This document shows positions 58,101-64,000 of a stretch of 64,000 nucleotides of DNA, in pieces. The notes under the pieces are model-generated. The model had not been told where the DNA came from and ran no database searches. It was given only the letters and a program-made list of their open reading frames with translations. Numbering within the stretch: the stretch's first letter is position 1; each line of letters opens with the position of its first letter. The position numbers and the translations under genes were made by a program. Origin of the DNA: Arthrobacter citreus (GTDB taxonomy: Bacteria > Bacillota > Bacilli > Bacillales > Bacillaceae_G); NCBI GenBank assembly GCA_013200995.1, contig CP053688.1, forward strand, positions 2,170,001-2,234,000. The letters run 5' to 3'.

Positions 58101-60618
58101 TAGAGTTTACATTTTTCCCATCGACAGAAAAATCGATTTTCACATCATTTCCTGTGCCAGGACCTACTTTATTCGATCCAGCAAATTTTGATGTAATAAA
58201 TGCAGTACTTACATTGAATGTTTTACTACCAGTTCCTAGATTTGAAACATTAAAGTCTTTTGAAGAAACTACATCATCAGAACCGTTCGTTGCACCTTCT
58301 CCTCTACCTTTAAAACCATAGAACATGCTTCCAGTCAGGTTATCAACTTCATGAGCTGTTGATGCATCTGAAGGATTGTCAAAAGTAACTGTTTTATCTA
58401 AAACTTGGACTTTAACATCTGCTGCTATTGCACGAGCCGGATCAACACGTCCAGCACCTACTTGATATACGCTATAAGTCTTTGAATCTGTGTCAATACT
58501 CTTAGCTGTATTCATTAATGCCGTCTTAACATCCGCAGGTGTATAATCTGGATGTGCAGCTAAAACTAAAGCTGAGATCCCAGCAACATGTGGTGTTGCC
58601 ATTGAAGTACCAGACATAATCTGATACGCAAGTTTATAATCATGAGTTTTATCGTTTTGTGGCTCCCAAATATCGTATGGAGCTGTTGAAGAAATATCAA
58701 CACCAGGAGCTACAACATCAGGCTTAATTGTCCAATCTTTAACTGGACCTGTAGAACTAAAGCTTGCCAACTCATCTCCACTCTTACTAATTGGTGTATC
58801 AAGTGTAGATGGGAAAGTAATGTTAGCTGATTTAGGGTCTTTTTTAATTGCATCTGACAGAGCTTGTCCTTGTGATTGTGTCAATGAAACTGAATAAACA
58901 TTATCCATACTGACACCTAAGTAGTTAGGGATATATCCTTGGCTATCTGGATCATCCGTATTATCCCAGATAATCATACCCGCTGCTCCAGCATTTTTAG
59001 CATTTGACATTTTTGTTTGTAAGTAGTCAACTCCACGCTTAACTAGAACAAGTTTACCTTTCACATCAATTCCACTATAATCTGCCACGCTTCCTAAACC
59101 TACATCGACGATTGGTAGTGATTGCCCTTTATAAGCATCGTCTGATTGTGAAAAGTCTTTACCGAATAAACGTGCTTTATAAGAAACTGAACCATTCTTA
59201 ATTGTCATTGTTGCAATTTGTTCAGGTATCGTACTTGCGCCAACAGTAATTGCTAATGCTGAAGATCCTGGTGAACCAACTGTAGCTTGCCCAGGACCAG
59301 CATTACCTGCTGCAACATCACAGACAACACCTGCTAATGTAGCATTGTTAATAGCGATACTAGTTGGATAATATGGGTCATTAATATTTGCACCAAGAGA
59401 AAGATTAATCACATCCATGTGATCTTTTACTGCCAGGTCAATACCATTTAATACAGATTCTGTTGTACCATGTCCACCCGGTCCTAATACACGATAGCTA
59501 TAAAGGTCTACATCTGGAGCTACCCCATTAGCCGAATAAACATCATTATTATTCGTTGTATTCGCTGCAATCGTCCCAGCAACGTGAGTTCCATGAGACG
59601 TAATATATGGCTTATAATCTGCAGGAGGTGTCCCAGAGATTACATCAGGATCCGCTCTATCCGCTAACCAATCCTCATAAGTTGTTTCCATTGGATCATG
59701 GTCATCTACGTATTTAACGTTTCCGTTTGCATCTAATCCTTCATTATTAACTAAGTCATGTCCACCTTTATAAACAGCCTTCAAATCTGGGTGATTATAA
59801 TCAATACCAGTATCTAATATACCAACCTTAACCTTTTGTCCTGCACGTGGACCTGATTTAATGATACCAGTATTACCTTCAGCTTGAAGTTTATCAATAC
59901 CTAAATAAGAAAGCCCACCTGTTGGCTTACCGGCAGATCTACTTGTCGCTACAGCTTGGGAAGCATTATCTGCTGGAACAGAAAATTCTACTTCCGACCA
60001 AATAGAAGCAACATCTGGATTTTCAGCAAGCTTTTCTACTTGATTTGCAGGTAGAGTTAAAGATACTCCATTAAAGGCATCTGTGAATTCACGCGTAATA
60101 CCCATAGAAGTATTTACAGACTTCCCGCCAACTATTTGCGTCTTAGGCTGTCCATTCACAAAACTTTTAAATTTAGCATGAGAATCTTTAACCCTTTGTT
60201 GTGCATCAGAATATTCGTTTGCAAATGCTTGACTATTTGCAGTTGCGCTCCCTTTCGCAAGTGATTGCTTTATGATTTGGATCTTTGCTGGATCTTCTTT
60301 AAATTGAACAATTACATTAATCTTTTTTGAACCTGTTAAATCCTTTTTGTCCACATGAATTTTTTGAGCGTTATCTGCCCCAGTAAGCTTATTAATATTT
60401 GCTTTTTGTTCAGCAGTAAGGCTGTCAAGAATACGGTTTACTTCTTTTGCATTAAAAGTATTGTTCGATGAATCTTGCTGATCTGTTTTAATCTCAGCAT
60501 TTAAACTTGCAAAACTTTGAGGAATCGCAACGTTTAAAAACATCGAACTCAACGCAAAGACTGAGATCATCTTTTTAGTTGGCTTCATACTCTTTCTTGA
60601 TAATTTTCTCTTTTTCAT
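52153..60618 (-). CDS. Giant multidomain secreted S8 protease with dockerin, InlB-type repeats and fibronectin III
   Basis: 2821 residues. Signal peptide to about 38; I9 propeptide to about 215; S8 core with Asp269 (LDTGIDYNHPDL), His342 (SHGTHVAG) and Ser672 (GTSMATPHVAG); PA insertion about 500-600; a cohesin-like region about 1165-1300; beta sandwich ending VPGHFKGYE; dockerin about 1435-1520, whose two calcium loops are split by an insertion of about 30 residues (GGDVNGDNVIDMKDL ... IDYNDFYFIFKNFG). Then come Hb-interaction/DUF1533-like repeats (FPTATNYTVTVKATGYQDV, and two more) and seven InlB/Flg_new beta-grasp repeats (pattern YTVxFNSNGG ... GYTFxGWY ... LYAKW), one at about 1814-1895 and six at 2226-2726. 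A fibronectin III domain ends the protein. There is no LPXTG or SLH anchor. Confidence 0.95.
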   Translation of the reverse strand: MKKRKLSRKSMKPTKKMISVFALSSMFLNVAIPQSFASLNAEIKTDQQDSSNNTFNAKEVNRILDSLTAEQKANINKLTGADNAQKIHVDKKDLTGSKKINVIVQFKEDPAKIQIIKQSLAKGSATANSQAFANEYSDAQQRVKDSHAKFKSFVNGQPKTQIVGGKSVNTSMGITREFTDAFNGVSLTLPANQVEKLAENPDVASIWSEVEFSVPADNASQAVATSRSAGKPTGGLSYLGIDKLQAEGNTGIIKSGPRAGQKVKVGILDTGIDYNHPDLKAVYKGGHDLVNNEGLDANGNVKYVDDHDPMETTYEDWLADRADPDVISGTPPADYKPYITSHGTHVAGTIAANTTNNNDVYSANGVAPDVDLYSYRVLGPGGHGTTESVLNGIDLAVKDHMDVINLSLGANINDPYYPTSIAINNATLAGVVCDVAAGNAGPGQATVGSPGSSALAITVGASTIPEQIATMTIKNGSVSYKARLFGKDFSQSDDAYKGQSLPIVDVGLGSVADYSGIDVKGKLVLVKRGVDYLQTKMSNAKNAGAAGMIIWDNTDDPDSQGYIPNYLGVSMDNVYSVSLTQSQGQALSDAIKKDPKSANITFPSTLDTPISKSGDELASFSSTGPVKDWTIKPDVVAPGVDISSTAPYDIWEPQNDKTHDYKLAYQIMSGTSMATPHVAGISALVLAAHPDYTPADVKTALMNTAKSIDTDSKTYSVYQVGAGRVDPARAIAADVKVQVLDKTVTFDNPSDASTAHEVDNLTGSMFYGFKGRGEGATNGSDDVVSSKDFNVSNLGTGSKTFNVSTAFITSKFAGSNKVGPGTGNDVKIDFSVDGKNVNSINVGGGSTVKATAKITVPSNSLDGTYEGYINLVNSKDPSETYRIPFTITVAEKGINKFQVAIKAASEGNLSSYYLSVNNEMNDLYIAIKDKDGKYIGIANTLSTGSNLIPGVQYGPLITLFNGFYLPFTKEYDGTYDSSGISNNVEVLKEGAYSLELIATGKDGKRYTAEDTVYVDGTPPTMKMDQDSKGGIYEIDTTGYLPGQEIKGFHGTVYDSNIDVMKNNGETSVPSPKDGVTPVPVDQALNSVIGYQDSSFPTVYFDTDAKGRFHFGVSAEDVANKMGSEFYIEPQDYSGESDGTVNGQTYFFIKKGNPYVTLTSSNGVDAGPGNEDKLVVDNNKPFKMTMTTKYGVGMTGGKFLLNSNNVYEFSNIRLTDEYKNYLISKGIDPTKVLTVGQPYKHPTYGIGLTTDLTISNIGPAGALDHDMPIIEADVTYNSPDPITGQFEYQLLQANLTLSGEDTRVPWFPTNVPYVRQNISVLRGQVAAESFARNNVNNQYPQFTVDSGAKVTATDDKGKKFTTDQPTSFNNTMAYTFINPYYALTMDVSDKPYSVEASVPGHFKGYEKTPVIGENKFGYQSGTVKDIRGLFPILLGGDVNGDNVIDMKDLMKEIDVYYQYKNLNNLNNPANNVANKTAFLNTNRDQDIYWIKPTGSGYGIDYNDFYFIFKNFGQQNQSAIDAGLTVPTAQLTVDKDTTFTTDYAGSITLNAGETAQQVMQKLNFTAPAQTIASTPKLQDLQSGATISLSPTSTVFVDDVLWRKSITKIMLGSTDVTNLVTINPAYTYYDANGAQQTMPSKITFPGSLFPTATNYTVTVKATGYQDVTKSLTVSAVPIPTPSVPIITDPTVAHIGKDLTLSFQEDANWRNGINKVIVTTTNGKSMDISNLINPDSNQKYYDISKPGQITFNAKTFMTDSTLDSKNTSTYGAATVNPSGKNYLPQLYRFTIGSVGADGTNYPDVIAGYDPVYTGQQPVGYTINFDSQGGSVLNQMAVGYKASSSRSNGPNSDLISTNTPAPTKPGYKFLGWYNEPQGITQWDPSAVLTQDKTVYAKWQMNTTQSYSPVDKANPNGLKFDGSNSAITGKGWVLGEGDLKINIPDYLTNVSWLTSKDKIAKIEAKFYQFKSDGSTESTPTQYTLDPSTYSLSSNGNNGVLSFTTATHEQAVKAGQTKLGEKFAFSEMPSLGNIGAVKGYDLTVTSTTGEIVTIPGVQLGYRRHIDLNGGTLKNATDTYLADMIVNGKTNALNMNAASTHVTNGNLTISNDLYLDAANSSDKKSDITTNPKVLTDNTTFYLCWMKVPPTVNKDVAGNIVGSDITLPFTDDGTWKNNIKAVQIGSKTLVLNNDYTISNNNITLKANLFTAGQKFNVTIVSEGYKDVVVTDQVVGYTVTFASNGGDPVPAQIVDRNATKPVDPTKVGYKFYGWYTDQNLTMPYDFDTIVTKPITLYAKYALAGSVVTADTTDNVLGNDMVLEFSDNEWANEITSIKLNGSAVDGSKYSVDKVKRTITLDKSLFTRTRDYTITINATDYADVTVVQKVGNGYNVHFVLPGDAPTEVKSGTKDQIVARRITAPTVHGYELTWYADADRTIPWDFTNSIYSVKTLYGTWKPAKYTVIYDTQDAGLVVSVKAEYNSLIDETKPTRTGYTFAGWYKDAELKTPWNFGTDKVSGDMVLYAKWNVNSYTVHFNSNGGSEVADKTANYNTGITAPTTTRTGYTFVGWYEDAAGNVAWNFAKDKVTNDTTLYAKWKINSYKVSYVSNGGSTVPAQTANYNSIINLPKPTKTGYTFAGWYKDASLKTPVGNSVTLTGNITLYAKWNISTYTVKFNSNGGSSVTSKTAIYNGTISQPKSPTRKGYVFLGWYKDAAGKVAWNFAKDRVTANTTIYAKWVAIPAKPSNAKLTKAGKDSVKLTWSKVSGATGYEIVKSTSKTGSYSHLTSVTTTNYTNKGLSKGKTYYYKIRSYKMVGSQKIYGDWTSIMSIKL

Positions 60619-61030
60619 GTTTTCCCCCCCATTAGATACATCATCTACTTACAATCAATTGCCAAATATTTTTACAGAAAATTCACGAATAAAAAACTAT
60701 TCTTAACAATTGAATAATTAAATATTACTCCAAGAATTACTTGTCTTGTATTGGGGGAATTTAGCGTTTTTTGATTTAATTTCGAATAAGAAAATGACAA
60801 AAAATGAAATTATTTGGTGAAAAAAGGAGATTTTCAGGTAGAAAAGATTAATAACCCCTTAATATTTAAATATAAACAAAGTAAAATCATAAAAATTTAA
60901 ATTTGTTTATATTTGGGGGAATTTTAGAGAATTCTATTATTTTATTGAAAATTTTAAAAATTAAAAAATTCAAATTTATACAAAAAAAAACTATCATACC
61001 TTATTTTAAAAAGAATGATAGTTTTTTATG
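60619..61030. other. Upstream region of the giant protease
   Basis: AT-rich, with the promoter region of the giant protease and a hairpin at 60983-61027 (aaaaaactatcat / atgatagtttttt) that looks like a bidirectional terminator. This hairpin may be left over from the degraded protease gene beside it. Confidence 0.45.
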
Positions 61031-61247
61031 GGCAGTGGGTGAATCATTTGAAAATATCTCATTGCTCCAAACCACTTTAACTACTTTTGATTTTAATAGT
61101 AATTTGGTTAGCAGATAGACTCATATAAACACTAATAAACACATTTTTATAAAAGCAATTAATTTTGAAATCTATCTTTTTATTATTTTCATCAAATAAT
61201 ATTTGTCCTTCATCTTGGTTAAACGTCGTATGGACTTGATCAATTAG
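61031..61247 (-). pseudogene. Degraded fragment of an S8 protease propeptide
   Basis: The minus strand encodes, in two frames, LIDQVHTTFNQDEGQILFD then NNKKIDFKI, YKNVF, SLSANQI and, after a TAA and a one-base frame change, KVVKVVWSNEIFSNDSPTA. This aligns with residues 117-190 of the protease at 45946 (LIDQDHQTFNQD ... TVWSNETFSVEPPTA). No signal peptide and no catalytic domain remain. It is the remnant of a third tandem protease gene. Confidence 0.88.
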
Positions 61248-61281
61248 GTAGTTTTTTACTAAAATAATTATAAAAATTCGT

Positions 61282-61314
61282 AAAAAAAAAAGAGTCTGCG
61301 AAAGACTCTTTTTT
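61282..61314 (-). terminator. Terminator of the KimA-like gene
   Basis: aaaagagtct (61288-61297) pairs with agactctttt (61303-61312), followed on the minus strand by a T-run. Confidence 0.85.
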
Positions 61315-61346
61315 ACAAATTGTTTTGTTATTGACTAATAAAAACA

Positions 61347-63251
61347 CTATTTTCTCAAATGATATGGAACTGTTGTTATGACGACATCTTTCTGACTAAT
61401 CAACCAAAGTCGAAGTAAGAGTGCCGTTTGATTATGTAGCAGATTATGCCACCATTTTTTAGGGATAAATTGCGGAATCACAATTTGAACATGACTATCA
61501 GGTGCGTTTCCTTCTATTAACTTAATAAATCTAGAAAGAGGTGCTAAGACTGAGCGATATTGGTTTTTTAGAACAACTAAACGACATGGATTCCCCCACT
61601 CTTCCCATTTTTCTTCCATCTTCTCAATTGATTCATCATCAAAGCCTACATAAACCGCTATAGGATCCGGGGAAATACCTTTTGCAAATGATAATGTATT
61701 ATGAACGACACGGTGAGTGCCTGAAACTAATACAACTGTTACGACTTTATTTGCTTCTGGTTTGAAAGAACTTAAATCAATACGTAATTCGCTTGCTACA
61801 TTTTGATAGTGTTTATAAATTGCTAATGAGAAGAATATAATTGTCGGAATGACAACTAAAACAACCCAAGCTCCATCTATAAATTTTGTAACTGCAAATA
61901 TAACAGTAACAACAGATGTTACGATTAAACCTACTATATTTATTGTTAATTTAATTTGCCATTTTGGCCCTTTTACTCGTCTCCATCTTCTTGTTAAGCC
62001 TAATTGAGCGATTGTAAAAGATAAAAACACGCCAATTGCATATAATGGAATGAGTGCATTTGTATGTGCTTGGAATGCAATGATTAATATACTAGCAGCT
62101 GCAGCAAGTGCAATAATACCATTAGAATATCCTAAACGATCTCCACGGTTTGTAAATCCTCTAGGCAAGAAACCATCAGCTGCTACAATTGCCGCTAATT
62201 GTGAAAATCCTGTAAAAGTTGAGTTAGCTGCTAAAATTAAAATAATAAATGTAAACCAAATAATTACTTGATACAGAATTCCATGTCCGAAATAAACCTT
62301 TACCAATTGAGATAACATCGTATCGTTAGGATTAGGTGAAATTCCGTTCACATATAAATGATACGCAAAACCTAAAAGTGTTATTGAAGTTAGTACTCCT
62401 AGAGCTATATATGTTTTTATAGCGTTTTTTTGTCGTGGCTCTCTGAATACTGGCACTGCATTGGAAATTGTTTCAATACCCGTTAAAGCAGAACATGCAG
62501 AACTAAATGCTTTTAATACAAGTAAAATACTTAACCCATGTGGAACTGTGCCAAATGTAGGTGTATGATGCTGTATAAATCCATGTTGAAATTCATCAAA
62601 AAACCCTGTGAAAATTAAAAGTAACATACAAATCATAAAGCCAAATGTTGGCCAAGCAAAAATTTTTGCAGATTCAGCAACACCACGAAGATTAACAACT
62701 AATAATAAAAATACACAAAAAATAGCTAAAACAGTCTCATATGGCGCAACGGCTGGATATGCTGATGACACAGCTTCTAGTGCTGCAGAAACTGAAACTG
62801 CAACCGTTAAAATATAATCAACAAGTAATGAACTTGAAGCGATTAACGAAACCCATCGAGGTTTGAAATTGTCTTTTGCAATCGCATATGCTCCACCACC
62901 ACTAGGATAAGCTAAGATTCCCATAATATATGAAAGAATTAGTAATCCCAGTAATAATACGGTTGCAATTGTAATCGGTATAATATACCAGTGTGCTTTT
63001 GCCCCTAAACCGATTAACTCGGTCATTCCCGCTTCAGGTCCATACGATACGGATGAATACAAATCTGCTGCAAGAATCGGTAAGGCAATAAACCAAATCA
63101 ATTTATTATGTTGAGCATGAATCTCTGCAGTTCTCATTGGTCTACCTATAAATACACGCTTTACACTGTTAAAATTAGCAACAGAGTAATAAATACCAAA
63201 AACCGCTAAAATAAATAGTCCAAGTTCTATGTAATCGGACGGATGATGCAT
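61347..63251 (-). CDS. kimA: KimA-type potassium importer (KUP/APC superfamily)
   Basis: 634 residues from the ATG at 63251, seven bases after GGGGAG; a TTG at 63272 overlaps that site. About 12 membrane helices followed by a cytosolic domain of about 150 residues. The segments AADLYSSVSYGPEAGMTELI, AYPSGGGAYAIAKDN and SLLVDYILTVAVSVSAALEA match B. subtilis KimA (YdaO), a high-affinity potassium/proton symporter. The extended N-terminus (about 40 residues with one hydrophobic segment) is longer than I recall for KimA. The c-di-AMP riboswitch just upstream strongly supports the assignment, since that riboswitch controls kimA in B. subtilis. A general amino-acid permease is the less likely alternative. 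Confidence 0.85.
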   Translation of the reverse strand: MHHPSDYIELGLFILAVFGIYYSVANFNSVKRVFIGRPMRTAEIHAQHNKLIWFIALPILAADLYSSVSYGPEAGMTELIGLGAKAHWYIIPITIATVLLLGLLILSYIMGILAYPSGGGAYAIAKDNFKPRWVSLIASSSLLVDYILTVAVSVSAALEAVSSAYPAVAPYETVLAIFCVFLLLVVNLRGVAESAKIFAWPTFGFMICMLLLIFTGFFDEFQHGFIQHHTPTFGTVPHGLSILLVLKAFSSACSALTGIETISNAVPVFREPRQKNAIKTYIALGVLTSITLLGFAYHLYVNGISPNPNDTMLSQLVKVYFGHGILYQVIIWFTFIILILAANSTFTGFSQLAAIVAADGFLPRGFTNRGDRLGYSNGIIALAAAASILIIAFQAHTNALIPLYAIGVFLSFTIAQLGLTRRWRRVKGPKWQIKLTINIVGLIVTSVVTVIFAVTKFIDGAWVVLVVIPTIIFFSLAIYKHYQNVASELRIDLSSFKPEANKVVTVVLVSGTHRVVHNTLSFAKGISPDPIAVYVGFDDESIEKMEEKWEEWGNPCRLVVLKNQYRSVLAPLSRFIKLIEGNAPDSHVQIVIPQFIPKKWWHNLLHNQTALLLRLWLISQKDVVITTVPYHLRK

Positions 63252-63367
63252 GAATTTCTCCCCTTTTTTCAAAAACCATTGTTTGACCAGCTTTTAGTCG
63301 AATACTGTGACGCTCAACTTAAACACTTAGCCTCTTCCTCGCTGCAAATAAATACTTTTTTACGCAC

Positions 63368-63396
63368 AAAAAAACACTAAGCTTTACTTAGTGTTT
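63368..63396 (-). terminator. Riboswitch-controlled terminator (expression platform)
   Basis: On the minus strand AAACACTAAG pairs with CTTAGTGTTT and is followed by seven T. It sits between the c-di-AMP aptamer and the kimA start, where a ligand-controlled terminator is expected. Confidence 0.8.
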
Positions 63397-63424
63397 AACA
63401 AACAATACTAAATAAACCCCCTTC

Positions 63425-63545
63425 TTTAAATGCTTACGAGGTTAGCTGTCGGATTCGGGATTAAAGAATACCCCTACCTTTACAAAAAAGGATTCACCCC
63501 AATAAAGAAATGGTTCCCCCGCTCTTTTTAAGATTAAGCAATTAT
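63425..63545 (-). ncRNA. c-di-AMP riboswitch (ydaO/yuaA type) upstream of kimA
   Basis: Read on the minus strand, the leader has the known conserved blocks in order: GCTTAATC, AGAGCGGGGGAACCA, TTGGGGTGAATCC, GTAGGGGTATT, then CCCGAATCCGACAGCTAACC and TCGTAAGC. These match the ydaO consensus (AGAGCGGGGGACCCA, TTGGGGTGAATCC, AATCCGNCAGCTAACCTCGTAAGC). A promoter lies upstream and a terminator follows. c-di-AMP rises when potassium is high and would switch off the potassium importer. Confidence 0.95.
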
Positions 63546-63580
63546 GGTTTTGAATTAGAAAAATATAGAATTTAAATGTA

Positions 63581-63609
63581 AATATATAACTTAAGGATAG
63601 TTTTGTAAA
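63581..63609 (-). promoter_or_regulatory. Promoter of the kimA leader
   Basis: TTTACA (63609-63604) and TATATT (63586-63581) are separated by 17 bp, about 35 bp upstream of the riboswitch aptamer. Confidence 0.7.
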
Positions 63610-63717
63610 GAGATTTTTATATAAATTTTTCATTAAAAATTTATATAGCTCATGAATGCTTCAGGCTTTATTAGCTCTTTTTTCGTGAAGCTAATTCCTG
63701 TTTTTATTAGTCCAGTA

Positions 63718-63900
63718 CTATCGATTCCAAACGATTTGTTGTGACTTACTTGTTACTGAAGTGTTTGTTAAAACATTTTGTACTTCTACTTGATTAAATG
63801 TAGAAATATTTTTAGTACCTTCTGACATATTCGGTTCGTACCCTGTCAGTAAAATAGTTAATCCACATCCAACTACTAAAGATAAAATTACTTTTTTCAT
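63718..63900 (-). CDS. Small exported or lipoprotein-like peptide
   Basis: 60 residues from the ATG at 63900, after AAAGGAG; an upstream ATG at 63930 sits before that site. The N-terminus is a signal peptide (KKVILSLVVGCGLTILLTG). The lipobox-like ILLTG is followed by Tyr rather than Cys, so lipidation is unlikely unless a mutation has removed the cysteine. The mature part is a polar peptide of about 40 residues (NISTFNQVEVQNVLTNTS) with no recognised family. Short secreted peptides are sometimes signal precursors, but nothing here shows that. Confidence 0.55.
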   Translation of the reverse strand: MKKVILSLVVGCGLTILLTGYEPNMSEGTKNISTFNQVEVQNVLTNTSVTSKSQQIVWNR

Positions 63901-63932
63901 TTTGCTTTCTCCTTTACGCATTTTTTTCATAT

Positions 63933-63961
63933 AAAAAAACCATGACCTATGGCCGTGGTTT
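63933..63961 (-). terminator. Terminator of a gene beyond the right edge
   Basis: aaaccatg (63937-63944) pairs with cgtggttt (63954-63961) with one imperfect pair; the T-run faces the minus strand, so it ends a gene outside the window. Confidence 0.65.
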
Positions 63962-64000
63962 GACGTTCGTTTTTAAACGTAAGACCAACCTATTAGAACA

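Noticed and set aside
52153..60618. LPXTG sortase signal or SLH anchor in the giant protease
   Set aside because: The protein ends with a fibronectin III domain and a short polar tail; no LPXTG, hydrophobic tail or SLH repeat is seen.
60903..61118. 71-codon plus-strand ORF
   Set aside because: Antisense to the protease pseudogene and spans a terminator hairpin; no binding site.
63442..63633. 63-codon minus-strand ORF
   Set aside because: It coincides with the c-di-AMP riboswitch and its promoter, which fully explain the conserved sequence.

Overview
This 64 kb window is AT-rich chromosomal DNA of an endospore-forming member of the Bacillaceae (Firmicutes). It carries three complete GerA-type spore-germination receptor operons, a solitary A subunit, CotF- and CotS-like coat proteins, a small spore-type protein, strong AGGAGG-type ribosome binding sites, TTG starts and many hairpin-plus-T-run terminators. 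I cannot name the genus safely; a Bacillus/Gottfriedia-like organism would fit. I see no rRNA, tRNA, prophage, insertion sequence or CRISPR array.

Layout: 1-3.4 kb, a subtilisin-family (S8) protease cut by the left edge, preceded by an HTH-TPR regulator. 3.7-7.7 kb, ger operon 1 (A-B-C) headed by a 41-codon membrane ORF. 7.7-9.2 kb, a small unknown gene and a CotS-like kinase-fold protein. 9.6-13.6 kb, ger operon 2 (A-C-B, minus strand) with a small D-type gene facing it. 14-18.1 kb, a secreted S8 protease with a cohesin-like domain and a dockerin. 18-25 kb, an alpha/beta hydrolase, then a permease-kynureninase-TetR block flanked by 21-bp repeat arrays, then an acyl-CoA synthetase. 25.3-29.6 kb, a small spore-type protein, a TetR-controlled ureohydrolase, two coat proteins and an amino-acid permease. 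30.3-38 kb, a secreted alkyl-sulfatase-like enzyme, the orphan gerA, a LysR regulator, an AI-2E-family exporter and two unknown small genes. 37-40.7 kb, a three-subunit xanthine-dehydrogenase-type molybdenum hydroxylase. 41.1-44.7 kb, ger operon 3 (A-B-C). 44.7-61.3 kb, two tandem protease-LysR units (1399- and 2821-residue proteases) and a degraded third protease fragment. 61.3-63.7 kb, a KimA-type potassium importer under a c-di-AMP (ydaO) riboswitch, then a small secreted or lipoprotein peptide.

Two themes dominate. One is spore germination: three receptors, an orphan A subunit and small D-like genes, with coat proteins nearby. The other is a family of very large secreted S8 proteases. The three complete ones each combine a catalytic core with an inserted PA domain, a cohesin-like domain, a small beta-sandwich domain and a dockerin. 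This suggests that these proteases may assemble with one another outside the cell although no cellulosome is visible. Tandem duplication and decay (LysR paralogues of about 85% identity by eye, a duplicated intergenic element, a frameshifted protease remnant) show that the protease cluster has been expanding and eroding recently.
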